Below, piece by piece: positions 44,085 to 57,059 of a stretch of DNA of 64,000 bases. Position numbers and translations under genes: made by a program. The notes under the pieces are model-generated. The model searched no databases. It worked only from the letters and a program-made list of their open reading frames with translations, and had not been told where the DNA came from. The stretch comes from Apodemus sylvaticus (taxonomy: Eukaryota; Chordata; Mammalia; Rodentia; Muridae), in the NCBI RefSeq assembly GCF_947179515.1, contig NC_067476.1:55319074-55383073 (forward strand), in the 5' to 3' direction. The stretch's first letter is position 1; the number at the start of each line of letters is the position of its first letter.

Positions 44085-44480
44085 TTATCCCACAGAAACA
44101 GGGTGGGTCTTATTGACGTGGAAACCAATGACCACACACACACACAAAGGTTTGAGAAAGTTTATTACTCACACAATAAGACTTTCTGAGAACAGGGCAG
44201 GCTCCCAAACAGATCCAAAAATGTTATTAGAGAGTCCAAAAGAACCTTGCGTTTAGCTGCGCCTGGGGAAGGGGCTGGAGGGAGGTTCCTGTGCCTGAGA
44301 GCTGGGGCTGGCATGCTTTGAAGTTCCCGTTGGCAACAAAGGTGGAGCACCTGGGTTCTCTTATCAGCAGGCCCAGATGTGGGGCAGAGGGGAAGGGGAA
44401 GTGGAAGGGCTGGAAAATTGTCAGCAGCCACAGTCACCAGCAAAACACAGTCAGAACCTTCATTGTATGTGTGCGCTTAT
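44085..44480 (-). repeat. Unclassified LTR-like block interrupting the ancient L1
   Basis: On the minus strand a C-rich region leads to an AATAAA signal ('gagtaataaactttctc') followed by a TG-rich run, as in U3-R-U5 of retroviral LTRs. Sequence left and right belongs to successive parts of the same old L1, so this block looks inserted. No family name or clear duplication found. Confidence 0.35.
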
Positions 44481-44499
44481 GAAAGCCACTTTGGTCTAG

Positions 44500-45115
44500 T
44501 TTTTATTTTGCTGCTCGCTGACTTTTGTCTAAGAAATATTTTCATAATCCCATAAAGAGTGTTTTCTAGTAGGTTCTAGATGCTGCAGCTAATTCTTTGG
44601 TCTATTTTGCATGGATTTTTGTGTATGATGTGAAGTCTAGAATTCTTTGTGTTTTTATGTGTTTTTATTGGTTGACTCTTCCAAGGTCATTACTTGATGA
44701 CATTTCTTTTACCTATGACCTGGGCATCTCTAATGAAAATCAATTGGTTGTACCTAAGAGTCTGGTTCTGGATTCTCTACTCTGCCTCATTGATGTCTAT
44801 GCCTGTCCTCACACAATAACATACAATTTTACTAGTATAATTTTATAGTCCTAAACATTTTCATAATTACCCTAACTTTAGCTTTTGAGGTCAATCTTCT
44901 TTTACATGTTTATCTGTGTTTTAAGATTGATCAATTTCTAAAAGAAACCAAAAGTCTTGCTAATACCTGATAGAAATTATGAGTCTATAGATTAATCTAG
45001 TGTCTTAATATCTCAATTTTATCTAATAACAAATGAACATCTATTTATTTAGACATATTTCTCACTTTTTAAAAATATGGTATAATTTTCAACATATGGA
45101 TTTTACACATATTAA
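44500..45115 (-). repeat. Ancient L1 ORF2 fragment, antisense, continuation
   Basis: 'cgctgacttttgtctaagaa', 'tgcatggatttttgtgtatg', 'ttccaaggtcattacttgat' and 'cctcattgatgtctatgcct' correspond to the complement of L1 ORF2 further upstream than 43300-43975. That is the order expected for one minus-strand element split by an insertion. Confidence 0.7.
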
Positions 45116-45124
45116 ATTTCCCAT

Positions 45125-45352
45125 GTTTTTTATTGTGTGTCTATTTATGAGTATGTATACAGGAGCAGGTACATGAACACATATGCAAGGGAGCACATGA
45201 AAGCCAGAGGTTTATGCTGTCTTCCTTAATCTTTGACAGCTTTGTTTGTCTGCTTACTTGTTTGATTTTGAGACAGTCCCTTACTGAACCTGGAGCTGGC
45301 TGACACAGCTAGGCTGCCCAGAGCTGCTTGTGCCCCGCCTGACAGAGCCTGT
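45125..45352 (-). repeat. B4-superfamily SINE, minus orientation
   Basis: Complement landmarks: TG-rich tail, 'gaaagccagaggtttatgct', 'ttgattttgagacagtccct', 'acctggagctggctgacaca'. Matches the 3' half of the same SINE class as 24011-24331. Confidence 0.65.
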
Positions 45353-45379
45353 ACTCTGACACTATTGCATCAATTCACA

Positions 45380-45900
45380 CAAAACCATCCAAGAAGGAAA
45401 TTCTAGGCAACTTGGAAACACTCAAGGCAGGTGAAATTCACAGTGTGGCAGCTGAGAAAAGGCATTGAGAGATGTTCCCTCTAAGGAGAAAATGACATCC
45501 ATTGTAACAGATCCAGAAATGATGTAGACAATGGAATTGGTATGCGTGGATGCTTTAAAGGCTCCCGCAGCTGTGTTCTGTATCTTCAAGAAGCCAGAGG
45601 GAAGGTGAAAAATAATGGTACTGACATAGACAAGGTAAGAAAGAAGGGACCTAAATGTAACTGCTGGAATGAAAATGACAGCATCTAGAATAGAAAGACA
45701 CAGACTTAATGACAGATTAAACAGTAAGGAATAAATAGCAGGAAAGTTCATAGATTAAAAATCAAACAGAAGGAGAACCATGGACTGATTCACAGGGCAA
45801 CTCCAGGCTCCTAATGTGAGAGAGCACAGAGGGAACAAGAGGGTCTGAAAGACAAGAGAAAGCACCAAGAGCAATGCGAGATGGATAGGAGACAGTGGTG
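45380..45900 (+). repeat. Ancient L1 5' region
   Basis: 'gagatgttccctctaaggag', 'aaaatgacatccattgtaac', 'atgtagacaatggaattggt' and 'tgtatcttcaagaagccaga' follow the 5' part of old mammalian L1M elements. Orientation is opposite to the ORF2 pieces at 43300-45115, so this is a separate insertion. No intact frame. Confidence 0.6.
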
Positions 45901-45904
45901 GCAG

Positions 45905-45970
45905 CTTCATGAGTACACACATATGTACATGTATGCATACATGTATATACACATGTACACGTGTATATGC
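45905..45970. repeat. TACA/TGTA-rich simple repeat
   Basis: Alternating 'acatgtatgcatacatgtat' style sequence with several short palindromes. Confidence 0.85.
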
Positions 45971-46046
45971 ATGAGAAATATACTGTTCATTCTTTGGTAA
46001 AGCAACACATCACACCCTGTAAATGTGCAATATATTGTGTCCGTGG

Positions 46047-46376
46047 TACTGGAAAATATCATCCTAAGTGAGGTAACCCAGTCACAAAAGAACACACAAG
46101 GAATGCAGTCTCTGATAAGTGGATATTAGCTCAGAAGCTCTAAATACCCAAGACACAATTAACATATCAAATGATTCCCAAGAAGAAGGAAGGAGAGGCC
46201 CCTGGTCCTGCAAAGACTTGATGCAGTAATGTAGGGGATTACCAGGACAGAGAAGTGGGAGGGGGTTGATCTGGGAATGGGCAGAGAGAAGAGGGCTTAT
46301 GGGACTTATGGGAAGGGGGGAACCAGGAAAGGGGAAATCATTTGGAATGTAAACAAAGAATGTAGAAAAAAAAAAA
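46047..46376 (+). mobile_element. Rodent L1 3' terminal fragment
   Basis: It opens in the last ORF2 codons ('atcatcctaagtgaggtaac', 'ataagtggatattagctcag'), then the short 3'UTR with 'gaggcccctggtcctgcaaa' and G-rich 'gacttatgggaaggggggaa', ending 'aaatcatttggaatgtaaac' plus poly-A. Same class as 26891-28165 but more diverged and only 330 bp. Confidence 0.9.
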
Positions 46377-46379
46377 CCT

Positions 46380-48177
46380 GATTATTCGTTGCTAATGAAT
46401 TACATAGAAATTCAACTGTGTTTTTAGTAAAAGGTTAAACTTTTATATGATCTAAAAAGACTAGATTTTGTTTGTTTGTTTTTAATATATCAACATATCC
46501 CTCAACTTCATGAAACTCAGGCTTTCTAACAATGTCTACTCTGGTTACTATTATTGTGGCTTAAATTGTGATTAAAATTAGCATTTTTCTAAATAAGATG
46601 CAAAGATCTATGTCATGTATTTTTGAACCGTGAAGTACCCTATAAATTAGTGTAATAACTGCAACACAAAGAAATGTATTTGAATCCTCTGCCTGAGCCC
46701 CTGGGTTTCCCTATGGAAGATCAAGGGCCACCGCCTGAATGCTGGCATCCCACGAGGACACTAATGCACACAGGTCCCACCATACCCAGGGGCCAGACGC
46801 CCATCCTCCTCCAACAATCGCAGGAAATGGACTCAGCTCCCTTTTCCTCAGAGTTCGTGTGCCAGTTCCCCTCTGGGGAAACCCCTGTATCCTGTCTGCG
46901 TGATATTTGATGTTTGGTGATAGCAGACCTGCATTGTCCCGGAGCTGGATGTGAGCTGTTCAGCTCAGTACCAAGGTGTTCTAGGTTCTCTGGAGATGCC
47001 TGCAGAAAGCCCCCTGGAGCCTGGCTAGGGTACTTCTGCATCATAGTGCTGCTAAGTGTCTGGGCTTATCCACACTGCCAGGGCAAAGGCGGGGTTCTTC
47101 TCTAGACCCTGTTATATCTTATACCCTGCTATGCAAGACTGTTTCCACCCACTGGCCCCAATATTATAATCTTCAGTTTCTCGAAGTACAAGCTGGCGTT
47201 ACAATCACATTTTATCATTCATCTTTATGAGAAATTATTCAGTCTTGGTAAATTTATTAAGAGTCCCCTACAGGTTGCTAACAGTGGATGACTAGACTAG
47301 ATAGATCGTGAATGGGATGTGGTGAAATCTAGACATTTGCATTGCAGTGTTTTCTTAAAAGCACAAGCAAATATTACTTCATGTGGACATCACATTTCCT
47401 TTGTGCCCTGTCAGACATTTGATGTGCCTCCGAGCTTTTGTCTTGTTTTGTTGTTGGCCATGTGACAGGCAATGCTCCTGGAAAGGCATTGAGGGCCTTA
47501 GGGAATGGCGCATACCTTCCATTTCTCCTGCAGTCTCTGATTTCCCCTTGCAGGGAGCTCATCTTTGCTCCAAATGTCTTCAACAACATGGAGAGTTTAA
47601 CAATGGGTGAACTCATTTTCTCAGAGCTGGGGAATTACTGAGACTTCAAGGTTTCTGGAATTAAAAGGGGATTTTTGGTTTCTGCGTCAGGTCACCCATG
47701 ACACAGGGCAACTTCTGTTCTTAAGTGGGATTAAAAAAATGCTTTTAAGAGGCATATTGGAAAGGCTCAGAAGATTTTGTGGACATCAAATAGTTTTTAA
47801 AAGACAATATTTTGATGGTTTAATTATAATAAAATAGGAAACATGCAGATTAAATTGACCCTAAAACACACATGGTTTTTTAAAAATTAAAGGCGAAAAA
47901 TTCTAACAAAATACAATTTTTGGAATCTAAAACACATGAACAAAACCAAGAGGACTGGTGGATTCAGAACTCAGCAGCTGCTTAAGGCGATCTGCCGTAT
48001 AGCAACCCAGGGAGGCAACAGGGTGCTTCTCTGGGTTGCTCTGGACTCTCTGACCAACTGGGATCCCATTTCCACCCCAGCTTTACCTCTGAAAATGAAT
48101 AAACAAACAAAATCCTTTGTGTGATATAAATAGGTTGTTTTCGTTTGTTTATATTTTTTGTTCTTTTTGTTTTGTCT
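46380..48177. other. Unique stretch, no gene recognised
   Basis: Frames at 46674-47105 are short and family-less. No interspersed repeat or RNA gene recognised. Confidence 0.4.
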
Positions 48178-48330
48178 AAAGGTTTATCTATTATATCTAA
48201 GTACACTGTAGCTGTCTTCAGACACACCAGAAGAGGTGGTTGTGAGTTACCATGTGGTTGCTGGGATTTGAACTCAGGACCTTCAGAAGAGCAGTCAGTG
48301 CTCTTAACTGCTAAGCCATCTCTCCAGCCC
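48178..48330 (-). repeat. B2 SINE, minus orientation, internal deletion
   Basis: Complement landmarks: 'aagtacactgtagctgtctt', 'cagacacaccagaagaggtg', 'tttgaactcaggaccttcag', 'ctaagccatctctccagccc'. The usual 'gcatcagatctcattac' part between 'agaagagg' and 'tggttgtgag' is missing, a deletion of about 22 bp. Confidence 0.93.
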
Positions 48331-48334
48331 ATTT

Positions 48335-49085
48335 ATTTGTGTTCTAAGCTTTGAATAAAATTGTGTTCTTTGAATTCTTTACAAATACAGGCTTGTTCCC
48401 AAGGAGTTGAGGTTTTACATTAAGGTATTTGATGACTGGTTAGCTTCTTCCTTGCCAGGGAGCTGAGTGTTACTACAAGTTATAGAATTAAGAAATATCA
48501 GTGCTTGTATCCCCATGATATGATGTGCCTCCTTTGTTCTACCATAGAAGTCTTCATCAAATACTAATTTAGATTGGCAGACATTTCTCTGTCTTGGGGT
48601 GAGGCAGGTGTCTCCTCTTCTCCTCAAGGTTCTACCTTTGTGGAGCACTGTTTAGGCCTAACCAACATATAAGAAACTTTCCCAAGGTAGCTTGCTTCTG
48701 TGTTGGGGAAGTTTTGTGTGTGAGAATTTACTGGTGGGGGGCTCACAGATGCTAACACAAAGGTGCATTTCTGTGGAGGAGTCTTACCTTGGCCTGGGGC
48801 TTATTGGATAGTCCATGAGTGCTTCCATTTAAATTCAGTCTGGGGATCTGGGAACTTACAAACCCAGATGTCTGTCTGTGGAGGATAGGCCTGCTTCAGT
48901 GTCTCGCTGGTGGATTTTTGCTTCCTGCTTCTCCTTTTGGATGGTGACCAGAGGCCTGACAATTTCTGAGTGGCACATTTTGTGAGAGTATAGTCTTTGG
49001 GCCTCATCTAACATGGGGAAGGGTGGCTTTCTCTTTCCTTGGCTTCTGTACATGTTATCATGAGACCAACAAGATTTAGCAAATA
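48335..49085. other. Unique stretch, no gene recognised
   Basis: No repeat family or exon recognised. Confidence 0.4.
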
Positions 49086-49086
49086 T

Positions 49087-49296
49087 GGAGCTGGAGAGAT
49101 GGCTCAGTGGTTAAGAGCACTCATTGCTCTTCCAGAAGACCTTACCTTGGTTCCTAGCACCCATGGCTCAAATCTGAATGTACAGCTCCAGGCATCAGAT
49201 GCTTCTGGACTCCACAGGCATCTGTACCCACATTCATATGCCCACACTAATACACATACCTATATATCATTAAAGATAATAAAAATTAACCTAAAA
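49087..49296 (+). repeat. B3-type SINE
   Basis: 'ggagctggagagatggctca', 'gtggttaagagcactcattg', 'tgtacagctccaggcatcag' and 'catctgtacccacattcata' with an AT-rich tail. The head holds Pol III A and B box words of a tRNA-derived SINE. Confidence 0.88.
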
Positions 49297-49299
49297 ATG

Positions 49300-52110
49300 T
49301 AGGTTAGATGTTGGTCTAATAGGACCTTACATCCTTGTTAGAATATGGACACTTCAGGAGACAGTTTTAGTCAATGCTGATACTTTCAGCTGGCTTAAAA
49401 AAAAACAAAACAAAACAACTTTTGATATAAAGTTGAGTTATGGCGGCAGTCAGTGCCAGGGTCACTCTGCAAGACCCAGAGTGAAATCTGAGCCTCAAGG
49501 GTGGGAACAGGGAGCTTGCTCTTTTGCTCACCCCTAAGTATTGACAACGTATGCTCCAGTACTTTTCATTAATGAAATCTCGAGTTAGAGACTTTATGAG
49601 AATCCTGTCTACCTCAGCCCTGGGTACTGCACATGAATGTCTAAAATGAGACTTATTTCCATACAGTTATAAGAAATTTAGGATGATGTCTATCTTAAAG
49701 ATTAAATTTAATTGGCCTTTAGCTTGAAGAAAAAGAAGTCATATGTTTTAAAAGTGAGTCATATGATGTTATTAATGTATCTTCAGTCAAAAAATAAAAA
49801 ATAAAACTACTGTAAGTTGAGTACTTCTCCCAATAGATAACATCCTCATCTCCATGTTATACTTCTCTTCACAGTAGTCCAGCCTCACATGGAGTGATTG
49901 TGGGCTCCACACCAGCCACTGAGACCTCTAGAGTCAAAGTGTGTTCCAGCTAGTAAAGTCATGACACTGCCCTCAGGGAAGACAATGCACATGCTAAGTG
50001 AAGTCCCGCTGGAACCAGGTGTGTCTTGTTGGTAGGATGGTGGTGACCAGTCTCAGTGACAGATAGATAATCTGGACCCAGAAGGAATATTTTTCCACAC
50101 CTGTGGATTCTGCTTCTGGTAAGAAGCTCCTGTCAGCTAACTCTGCACCTGGCCAGTGAGCAGGAGCTCTGCGGTAAACCCTGAAGGGACTTGTAAGAAG
50201 GGTGAATGCATAAGTGAAGATATACCCTTGCTTTCCAACCTGTTCTTTAGGGAACATTTGCTGCCGTCTGGTCTTGGGAAACGCTTCTTGACTTGCTGGA
50301 AATAAATTATGCTTTTTTTTTCTTGGTAATCAATCACTCATAGTATTGTTGTTTAGTGGGTACCACAGACCCTTTATACCAGACTACTGAAGGTACTGGT
50401 CAAAACTTTGCCCTTCTGGGATGAGTTCAGGAGTTTGCTTAGATACCGAAATTCCTGTGAGTTTATGGCACAAAAGAGTATGCATTCCCCCTCACATAAA
50501 CTTTATCATCAACACGGGCAAACACTTACTAAAATGACTTCTATGTTCACTGCATAGTACAGTCTCCATACTAAAAGAATGATCTCCAGAGAGTCTTTAT
50601 TCACTGGATCAGATCATTTGGCATTCTCTAGTGCTGATTCCATCTACCTATTTTATAACTACAGTCATCATCTTTATTGAAAACATCCACACACATTTTG
50701 TCATCATGCATTTTCTGCAAAATGAGAAAAACAGGTAGAAATATTTTCCTCTTGACTTTAGACAGCTAAAATCTGACTTATGACAGTATCGTTGAAGACA
50801 AAGTCAAATTGAGAGAGAGAGGAGAGGGAAGCTGGAGTCTCTCATTGTTCAGAAATTCCTTTAATCCTGAAATGATAATTCATTTAAGCAAGTTTCTCTT
50901 ATCTTGGTCCAATATAGCTTCACATAGTAAAAGTGGAATTTCTTCACCACAATTCCTTTTATGAATTGACACAGGCTAAGACTTGAGTATTTGGCTTGAT
51001 GAGTTTCTTAAAGAAGAAAAGCATCACTTAAAACAATTTTACATTCCAAAAGAGCTCACATAAATATTGTTACTTGGGTCTGGTTTAGGAAATGTCTAAT
51101 AAAGGATCTAATGAACGGAATGGCACACTGAAGAGTCTTGAAAAGCTAACTATATTGAGTATGAGTAGAAAGCCCCTGGTATCTATCCAGCATATCCCAG
51201 TGTAGAGGAAATATCAATTAAAGCCATAATAATATCAAAGGACAACTTTTGTCGCAAATCATAGGAAGGCAATTGGTTAGTTACTATTTTGAAGAGAGTC
51301 GAAGTTGAGTTTTCAACTTCATGTTACCAACAATTATTACATAAAGCAAAATTACCAGCAGAGACCAGCAATGAACTGCCATACAGCAGATTCCTTTATT
51401 TATTTACTCTCTAGCCCTTAGATAGACAATCAGCTGGACTTGTAGGTTTGAGTCCTCATTCATCATGTACAGAGCCAGGCTGCCACAGCAAGCCTTCTAC
51501 TGTATAAACAGGACGTCTGTGGACAAACAGACGGTGACACTGGCATTCACCTGAGCTAGGGAAAAACTTATTTGTGCGACGTCAAAGAGTGAGGAGTAAT
51601 GGGGAGAAAGGTAGCCCCGTGAAGAAGGGGACACAAGCTGTTCTGGATCTGCCTTACTACCATCAGATGCAAAATACTGCATCTTTCCCAAGATGGAATC
51701 TGTAGGAGAGAGGTCACCACTAAGGAAAACAGCCAGACGTCTGAGAGAGATCTGAAAGTGTTCTAACGAAGCAAAACTCCCTCCGAGTTATGAAGATACA
51801 TTGGACTTTGCCTGGTGTCATCCACAATGTCATTCAATAATAAATTCAGTTGTCAAGAAAGAAAAAAAATGTTTTTCTAAAAAATTCAGTTGATTTCATG
51901 AATATTTAATAATTGCTCATTGCACTAATTACAAAGAAATCAATTTAACTTTAAATCTCACCCCTCGAAAGACAAAAGTTAGATAGAATTCCAATCATTT
52001 AAAATCAAGCCTAGTGGAATAATTTATGTGCACTGCCTGTTTTAAACAATGGGTGGCAATAATCCAAGGCATTGCCTGTTGGAGTTTTACATCCAATTGT
52101 ACATAGGCAA
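49300..52110. other. Long repeat-poor stretch, no gene recognised
   Basis: Short A-rich (49399-49420, 49787-49805) and T-rich patches only. No exon, RNA gene or interspersed repeat recognised over 2.8 kb. Confidence 0.4.
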
Positions 52111-52114
52111 AGGG

Positions 52115-52322
52115 AGCTAGTAAACATCCAGGACTAGCTCAGGTAGAATGCCTGCTTAGCCTGCAGGACACTCCATGATTTGTGCTCCTTCACAGCACAA
52201 AACTGGTAGTGAGCAGATCAGTGGGGGAGAAGGGTAGAGGCAAGCGGAGTCCAGAAGCCTGCGGTCAGATCGAGTTTGAGGGTAGCCTGAGCTACATGAG
52301 ACCCTAAATAAATGACAGAGTT
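52115..52322 (+). repeat. B4 SINE (ID-like head plus B1-like body), diverged
   Basis: Head 'ggactagctcaggtagaatg' with 'cctgcttagcctgcaggaca'; body 'gagtttgagggtagcctgag' with 'ctacatgagaccctaaataa'. Same fusion order as the minus-strand copies at 4018 and 58866. Confidence 0.65.
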
Positions 52323-53405
52323 GTGTACCACATTAAGGAGCATGGAGTGTATGCTTTCTACTCAATAGAGGGCAGTGGGTGGGGTCCATTGATTAGGGCT
52401 GGTTCTCTCACCCGAGAGCATCTGGTGGTGGGGAGGTTTAAACATGAAAAGTCCGTCTGCCAGCTGCAGCTTCGTGAACACTGCAGACTCATCTGCAGAA
52501 CAGACAATCTATTTCACGTGTGGAAAAGGGCAAGAGGAGACTCCCTCGATGAGGTAAAACACATCTCCCCACGGATTCCAAAGGCCTAAGAGAGCTCATC
52601 TTCCCCCTCCCTTATCTTTTTCTCTTGGCCTGTCTTGTGTGAAGACGCTGCCCTGGTTTATGTCTTTGGCACCTTTCATCCAGTGGAATTTGTGCTGTGT
52701 CTTAAGAGATCTTCTGAACCATAAGTAGCATATTAATTAATTATTGAGTTAGTGAAACAAATTGCACATCAGTGTATTTTATAATTATTCTCCAATTAGA
52801 TTTGGTTTATCGAGTTAGAGGAGAATGGGATTTCTGGTTAGGCTAGAGAGAACAGCACGCGGGACTGTGTTCTGAACCAGAAACTGTTTTGAGCTTTCCT
52901 ATTTAATAAAACCAAACAACACATGCATGTGCAGCAGCTGGAAGGGTGTAGAGGGAGCAGAATCCCAAGGACCAGACGGCCTGTTCCTTCTTTGAAAGTC
53001 TTCTCCCACATTTTGGAAAGACTACAGCTTAAATGCAAGAGCAAGCAATGGCCTGGAGGGGAAGATGTGTGGTGGGAGACAGGAGAGGGGCTGATGTGCT
53101 ATTAGCAGAGTGTCAATAACACAAGTGTCAGGAGTTTAAACTGCCTCAGATGCTAGAACAGTTTGGGGCTCAGGCTATAAGGGAAGGAATCTAGACAGCA
53201 CAATGACCACTATATCCAAATGGTCACATTCCATTAAGACCCCATTTGAAAAAAAAAATCACCCAAGAAGTCCTTGCACATGGTAACTGTGATCTTCACG
53301 ACTCCAGAAGTGGGTTTAGTGTGCATGCTGCTGAGATGTTTAGTTTCTAGCTTCAGACTCTGCTCACTTGTGTACTATTCCGTAGAGAGAGCAGGGACTC
53401 CCAGG
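52323..53405. other. Unique stretch, no gene recognised
   Basis: An AT-rich patch with TATTAATTAATTATTG and CTCCAATTAGATTTG (about 52720-52815) carries homeodomain-like words. No repeat or exon recognised. Confidence 0.35.
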
Positions 53406-53409
53406 CACT

Positions 53410-53850
53410 CTGGCCACTTGTTCTTTTCAAATGTCACCTTCAATGAAGCGACTTCACCTCACTCAAGGAGCTTTTGCCGGGCCATGATGATTTTTGAATA
53501 CTCAAAATGCCTCCCTGGGCACTCTGCCTGCTCCCCCACCCCCTCTCTCCAGCTTCTCTTGTTCTCTTAGGCCTTCAATGTCTAACACAAGCCCTGTCCC
53601 CCTCTGGAAGCCACCATGCTCCCTCTACCTTCAGAGGCCACAGTGCTTCCTTCTGAACCAGTTTGTCAGCTGACTATATGTGACTGTATAGATCATTGTT
53701 GATAATGCTGTTAACATATTAAGGCTCTATGCCTTGTCTCTTGGAAGTCAGTTCTTTAAGAAGAGTGGTTTATAATATTCCCATAGGCCCTCCAAGGATG
53801 TACAGTATACAGTTAGAGCTCAATAAATGTACAATGACTAATTGCTTTAA
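53410..53850 (+). repeat. L2 LINE 3' fragment
   Basis: 'tcttttcaaatgtcaccttc', a C-rich middle, 'gtctcttggaagtcagttct' and a terminal 'ttagagctcaataaatgtac' follow the L2 3' end order. Old mammalian LINE, strongly diverged. Confidence 0.55.
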
Positions 53851-53859
53851 CCACAGCAA

Positions 53860-55875
53860 AAACAAAAGGGAAAAAGTATCACAAAGTTTTAAGAAACATT
53901 CCTTTCATAGCTTTTACTGCCTTTTTATTAATATTATACTTATTAAATTTAATTATTTGATTTGATAGATGCTAACCTAAAACATAAACAAATCACCAGC
54001 TTTTTAAAAAAGCATTTGATTTGCATTAAGAACGGGTTAAAACATATGAACTGTTTTATTTCTCTGTACATGTTTCTCCTAAAATGAAATGGAACAATAT
54101 TAGTCTGAAGAAATTACTAATTGTCATCACATTGTCTTGCAGTTATCTGCTTTCCTGTGCTTATTTACTAACTAGATATTTCAGAAACACAATATATGCC
54201 AGGAGTCATAAAAGTAAGTCAGGCACTCCTGATTGCAAAATACATTCAAAGCGAGGAGGGGTCATATGGCCTTTCTGGTCCCTCCCACATAGAAGTGTCC
54301 CATGTCTGGCTTTGTCCAGTTACAGCCATTTGCTGCTCCTGCTGTCCCTTCCAGTGCTCATGCTGGCCAGGAGCCCCAGCTGCTTAACTGTTCAATAGCG
54401 AGCCCCACTGCGGCATGCAGCATACAGTTAGAGGCAGCTAAGCGGTTAACTGCGATTCAGGGACCTGGCCAAACTGAAAAGCAGTGTGTTCACCAAACCG
54501 CCCTTTCCCCCCACTATTTTCTCTGGAACAACCCCAGCTCTAATTAAAACGTAATATTCTCCTTATGTGATTCCTTGGAAAAGTTTGTGGAATGACCACA
54601 TAATTCAGACCAGGTTTCCCAGCTGTTCCTGACTTGGCTGGAATTCTCAAGCATACACCGCACAGCCCAGCTCTTCTATATCCTTACCATATGACCTCCC
54701 GCCCCTCCCACTTCTCCCCTGCTGTCTCCCATATACTGTACATAACTTCCTGACTCGTATTGTTGTGCCTTCAGTGTAGAAGAGCCATTACTGAAGTGCA
54801 GAGGGCCAAGAAAAAAGTAATACTGCCCCTGCAGAGCACTTTAACGCCATTTACAATGGAAAGAACAACTTTGAACTGCTTCCAAAATAACAGGCATTTA
54901 AAATCACTTCTGTTTGCTGTTGAGATGGATTTTGCAGTAACCTTTCCAAACCTGCTTCCTCTGAACGGTTTTTAGTCCACAGAGTGGCTTTCTCAATGAA
55001 AATTTAAAATGGTGCCCATTTGGACATGACGTATACCACAAAAGGCAATTTCCCAACATGCCAACAGTCACTCATGAAACCAGGGTCTGCTGTCCCATCT
55101 CAGTGATGATTATATAAGCACAGAGATATTATGAAACACTGCTTCAAACACAGGATTAATAAAATCAGATGCTGGGGTGAATGTCTGATAAAGGGATCAC
55201 TTAGCACAGCTCTGTGAATTCAATTTCCCACGTCTGTCCTCACACACATTTTTCTGTAAACCTTACATCCCTTTAGCCTTTTCATCCAGTTTTATCAAAT
55301 GTTATGAGGATTTCTCAACCAGGGCTTACAACACGACATTCTGTAAGTGAAATCCACGAGTTTTGTCCCACTTTGGTTTGGATCTGCTTGGGTTTCTTTT
55401 AAAAATAAGTTATCATTCAATAATAAGTTATGGTTCAAGAGCTAATGTTTTGAAGTTATAATAGCCCATTCACAAATTTAGATTCTCTGCTTATTCTGAG
55501 AGATCATGTGGACCTGTCATGGCCCACAGCTGAGAGGGTCACATGACCGGAGGGAACAAGGCTCTCCCCAGAGCTGCGGGCTCCATCCATACTTTCCCAC
55601 CACTCGCTTGGCATTTTAATTTGACATTTTGGGTTCTAACGTCATTGGTTCAAGTATTTTACAGACAGAAACTTGGCCACACAATTGTGTTAAGCCATAT
55701 GTTCTTATTCATCTCGAAATCTGAATTCTTTCACCATAGAGTATTTCCCACTTACCTAGATTCTTGACCCAGGTCACCAAGGAAATGGCTGCCTATCACA
55801 CAGTATACCCAAGGTATGATGAGAAAAGGCTTAGGACACATGAAGCCCTGACCCACATCCAATTGCGTAGTGCTG
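53860..55875. other. Repeat-poor stretch, no gene recognised
   Basis: No interspersed repeat seen. Candidate conserved block at 54380-54680. Confidence 0.4.
54380..54680. promoter_or_regulatory. Candidate conserved non-coding element
   Basis: Repeat-free, with scattered CpGs (agccccactgcggcatgc, taagcggttaactgcgattc), TCTAATTAAAACG (homeodomain core TAATTA) and a TTCCCAGCTG E-box. Composition resembles conserved enhancers; untested. Confidence 0.22.
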
Positions 55876-55883
55876 AGAATATG

Positions 55884-56096
55884 GCCTAAATGTCTGTGCA
55901 CCAGAATCCATCTTGATAAGATAGAAACACCCCCTCACTTGCTAATTCTCATCGGGGATGCTTGTTGAAACGTGGAGCTGGTTCCTCCAAGAGTGTCTGA
56001 CACATTAGGTCTAGGCTGGGACTTAGGCACATGCATTTTCACAAGTTCCCAGGGGATGCTGCAGGCCCCAGGCCACACACTGAGAACTACTATCTG
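55884..56096 (+). mobile_element. MER20-like hAT-Charlie element
   Basis: 'gtctgtgcaccagaatccat', 'gggatgcttgttgaaacgtg', 'cattaggtctaggctgggac', 'catgcattttcacaagttcc' and 'cacactgagaactact' follow MER20-type elements in order. Ends are eroded. An ancient eutherian non-autonomous DNA transposon. Confidence 0.72.
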
Positions 56097-56099
56097 GCC

Positions 56100-56660
56100 T
56101 AATTGCTGTAGATTGTAGGCTATAGTGACATAAAACACATGATACAGTGAACTAGTCGTTTCAATGGAAAGAAAAGAGGTTGTTTATTTTGTCAGTAATT
56201 TGGCATATTGTTGAATTTGATAGGTTATACGAGGGAGGAATCCAGATGATTATTTCACTTCTGAAATCTGTATGTTTTTGTAAAGCAAAATTGAAAATTC
56301 AGACCTCAAACTTATTTTGGTCTTGTTGAGAGCTCTTATTCTCCCATATGTACACAAGAAGAACCAATAGTTTTGTTGGAAGACATGGGAAGGAAAGGGA
56401 GGGGGCAAAGAATCATCTTGGATGAATCAGATTACATTCCATCCATCCCTCATCCCCCCATGCTCCCCCTGTGCTCCAAGTCCAGACCAGGTAACCCCAG
56501 TGTCTTCAAGGAACACAAAGTAGTCTGTGGTCCAATGGGTATCTGTCTGTCTCTACTCCTTTCTCTCCATCCCCTCAGTTATGGGTACCAAGAACTAGGA
56601 TGACCTCACAGCAGACTCAAAAATGATGGGAATGGGTCTCGCATGGACTTAAATCCATCA
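56100..56660. other. Unique stretch, no gene recognised
   Basis: No repeat or exon recognised. Confidence 0.4.
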
Positions 56661-56663
56661 AAC

Positions 56664-56832
56664 AAGCCATGGTGGCTAACACCTGTAATGTCAGCACTTG
56701 GGGTGGCGAGGCAAGAGGAGCCCCCCATGCATCTGAAGCTAGGCAAGACTCTCTGGTAAGCACCAGGCCAGATTAAGCTCCAAGAGTGAGACTCAATCTG
56801 AAATTAAATAAGTAAATAAATAATCAAATAAG
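56664..56832 (+). repeat. Old B1-like SINE with A-rich tail
   Basis: 'aagccatggtggctaacacc' and 'tgtaatgtcagcacttgggg' are the 7SL-derived head. 'gagtgagactcaatctgaaa' precedes a TAAATAAATAA tail. The middle is degenerate. Confidence 0.7.
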
Positions 56833-57059
56833 GAGAGACAGCTGAATAAATATGATGTTCTTCACTCAAATCACTTAATCATATTTTTTATCTTTTTCCT
56901 CCCCCAACCAACCGTTCTGTTTTCCTGTTTCCTTCTTCCTACCCTGTATTTAGATATAAAATACCTCAGGAAAACAGCACATGTTTTGCGATTCAGAAAA
57001 CTCATATCCCCTTAGGGACTGAGAGACTCTAGAACCCAATCCATCTTGTCTCAAACACA

